Below, in pieces: positions 63,184-64,000 of a stretch of DNA of 64,000 nucleotides. Numbering within the stretch: position 1 is the stretch's first letter; each line of letters opens with the position of its first letter. The position numbers were made by a program, and so were the translations under genes. The notes beneath the pieces were generated by a model that was given only the letters and a program-made list of their open reading frames with translations, had not been told where the DNA came from and made no database searches. The DNA comes from Lysobacter sp. K5869 (GTDB lineage Bacteria; Pseudomonadota; Gammaproteobacteria; Xanthomonadales; Xanthomonadaceae). The DNA lies in NCBI RefSeq assembly GCF_018847975.1, contig NZ_CP072597.1, positions 2,829,001 through 2,893,000 of the forward strand, in the 5' to 3' direction.

Positions 63184-64000
63184 ATGACTTCCAGTTCCGC
63201 CGCCCCGAACCCGGCCGCTCCCGATTCCGCCGCCCAGCAAGCCGCGGCCCGCGTCCGCGACGCCGCGCACGCGGCCACCGCCGGGCTGGTCGAGCGCGAA
63301 CAACTCGCCGAACTGATCGTGCTGGCGGCGGTGGCGCAAGAGCATCTGCTGATCCTCGGCCCGCCCGGCACCGCCAAGAGCGCGGTGGTGCGGCGTGTCG
63401 CCGCGGCGCTGGGCGGACGCTATTTCGAATACCTGCTGGGCCGCTTCACCGAACCCTCGGAACTGTTCGGCCCGGTCGATCTGCGCCGCCTGCGCGAGGG
63501 CGTGGTCGAGACCGACGTCAGCGGCATGCTGCCCGAAGCCGAGGTCGCCTTCCTCGACGAAGTGTTCCTGGGCTCGACCGCGATCCTCAACACCTTGCTC
63601 GGCGTGCTCAACGAGCGTCGCTTCCGCCGCGGCCACACCCAGATCGCGTGCCCGCTGCGCGTTTGCGTCGGCGCGTCGAACGCGCTGCCCGACGACGAAT
63701 CGCTGGCCGCGTTCGCCGACCGTTTCTTGCTGCACCTGTTCGTCGAACCGGTGCCGGACCATCAGCTCGAAGCGCTGCTCGCCGGCGGCTGGCAGGCCGA
63801 GCGCGCGGCCTTGTCGCATCAGGCCGAACTCAGCGACATCGACGAACTGAGCCGGCGCGTGCCGATGGTGGCGATGGAGCGCGCGCGCGGTTTGTTGGCG
63901 CAGGCGATCCGCAAATTGCGCGGCGCCGGGCTGAGCTTGTCGGACCGGCGCATCGTCAAAGTGCAGCGTCTGATCGCCGCGGCCACGGTGCTGGCCGGGC
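63184..64000 (+). CDS. MoxR family AAA+ ATPase (partial, runs off window)
   Basis: The start is complete; at least 272 residues are present and no stop is reached by 64000. The ~30-residue leader is Ala-rich. Walker A is LGPPGTAKSAVVR (59-66), Walker B VAFLDEVFLG (D125-E126), sensor/box VGASNALPDDESLAAFADRF. RFTEPSELFGPVDLRRLREG is typical of RavA/MoxR-type ATPases. These usually act as chaperone-like partners of von Willebrand A-domain proteins encoded just downstream, which would lie outside this window. It is divergent from the AAA+/TPR operon across 273 bp. Confidence 0.95.
   Translation, partial: MTSSSAAPNPAAPDSAAQQAAARVRDAAHAATAGLVEREQLAELIVLAAVAQEHLLILGPPGTAKSAVVRRVAAALGGRYFEYLLGRFTEPSELFGPVDLRRLREGVVETDVSGMLPEAEVAFLDEVFLGSTAILNTLLGVLNERRFRRGHTQIACPLRVCVGASNALPDDESLAAFADRFLLHLFVEPVPDHQLEALLAGGWQAERAALSHQAELSDIDELSRRVPMVAMERARGLLAQAIRKLRGAGLSLSDRRIVKVQRLIAAATVLAG

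Overview
The window is a high-GC (about 70% in sampled coding stretches) gammaproteobacterial chromosome segment. Gene content and order (ftsY-mutY-yggX, queA-tgt-yajC-secD-secF, divergent suhB/trmJ), abundant GTAGGAGCGGCG-type palindromic repeats and many secreted Xanthomonadaceae-type small proteins suggest Lysobacter or a close relative. This is inferred by recognition only; no rRNA gene is present to confirm it. Genes are dense and GC-rich, so most long opposite-strand open frames are shadows.

Left part (1-13.4 kb): a DmdC-type acyl-CoA dehydrogenase and a lipoprotein; a four-gene signalling operon on the minus strand (FHA-GAF protein, Ser/Thr kinase with TPRs, soluble histidine kinase, NarL-type regulator); a secreted protein divergent from a probable Tat-exported subtilase; two small envelope proteins; and tRNA-Phe with a clear promoter and terminator. 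From 13.4 to about 18 kb the composition drops and genes are sparse and poorly known (secreted protein, small membrane proteins, acyltransferase 3), which fits an island beside tRNA-Phe. It ends at a TopAI (YjhX)/GNAT pair that has its own promoter, an 8-codon leader ORF and a perfect 19-bp palindrome.

Middle (19-46 kb): mostly core genes. Minus strand: ftsY-asmA-like-mutY-yggX. Plus strand: rsmD, coaD, a lipoprotein, a YfhL-type ferredoxin and gamma-glutamyltransferase, then an MBL-fold hydrolase coupled to a TMEM43-family protein. Next come upp, conserved hypotheticals, a class III aminotransferase, a DesK/DesR-like two-component pair, queA, tgt, yajC, secD and secF, a methyltransferase, and a secreted protein with clan-CD-like His/Cys motifs.

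Right part (46-64 kb): suhB/trmJ; a PhnD-like periplasmic binding protein next to a membrane GGDEF-EAL protein; exoD-corC; a PhoU-like/Pit phosphate uptake pair; an alkyltransferase-like protein; a rhomboid protease; a lower-GC three-gene cassette (secreted RHS-core protein with a HExxH domain plus two tandem OmpA-like lipoproteins); and a divergent AAA+ locus (classical AAA+, membrane protein, TPR-membrane protein versus a MoxR ATPase cut by the window end).

Two families of hairpins whose arms are built from short repeats sit directly after stop codons at five places (1809-1928, 27993-28079, 28751-28875, 33115-33173, 51612-51687). They look like terminators built from simple-sequence DNA. 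The best candidates for undescribed biology are the RHS-metallopeptidase/OmpA-lipoprotein cassette, the AAA+/MoxR locus, the repeat-armed hairpins, the FHA/kinase/two-component operon and the leader-ORF-controlled TopAI pair.
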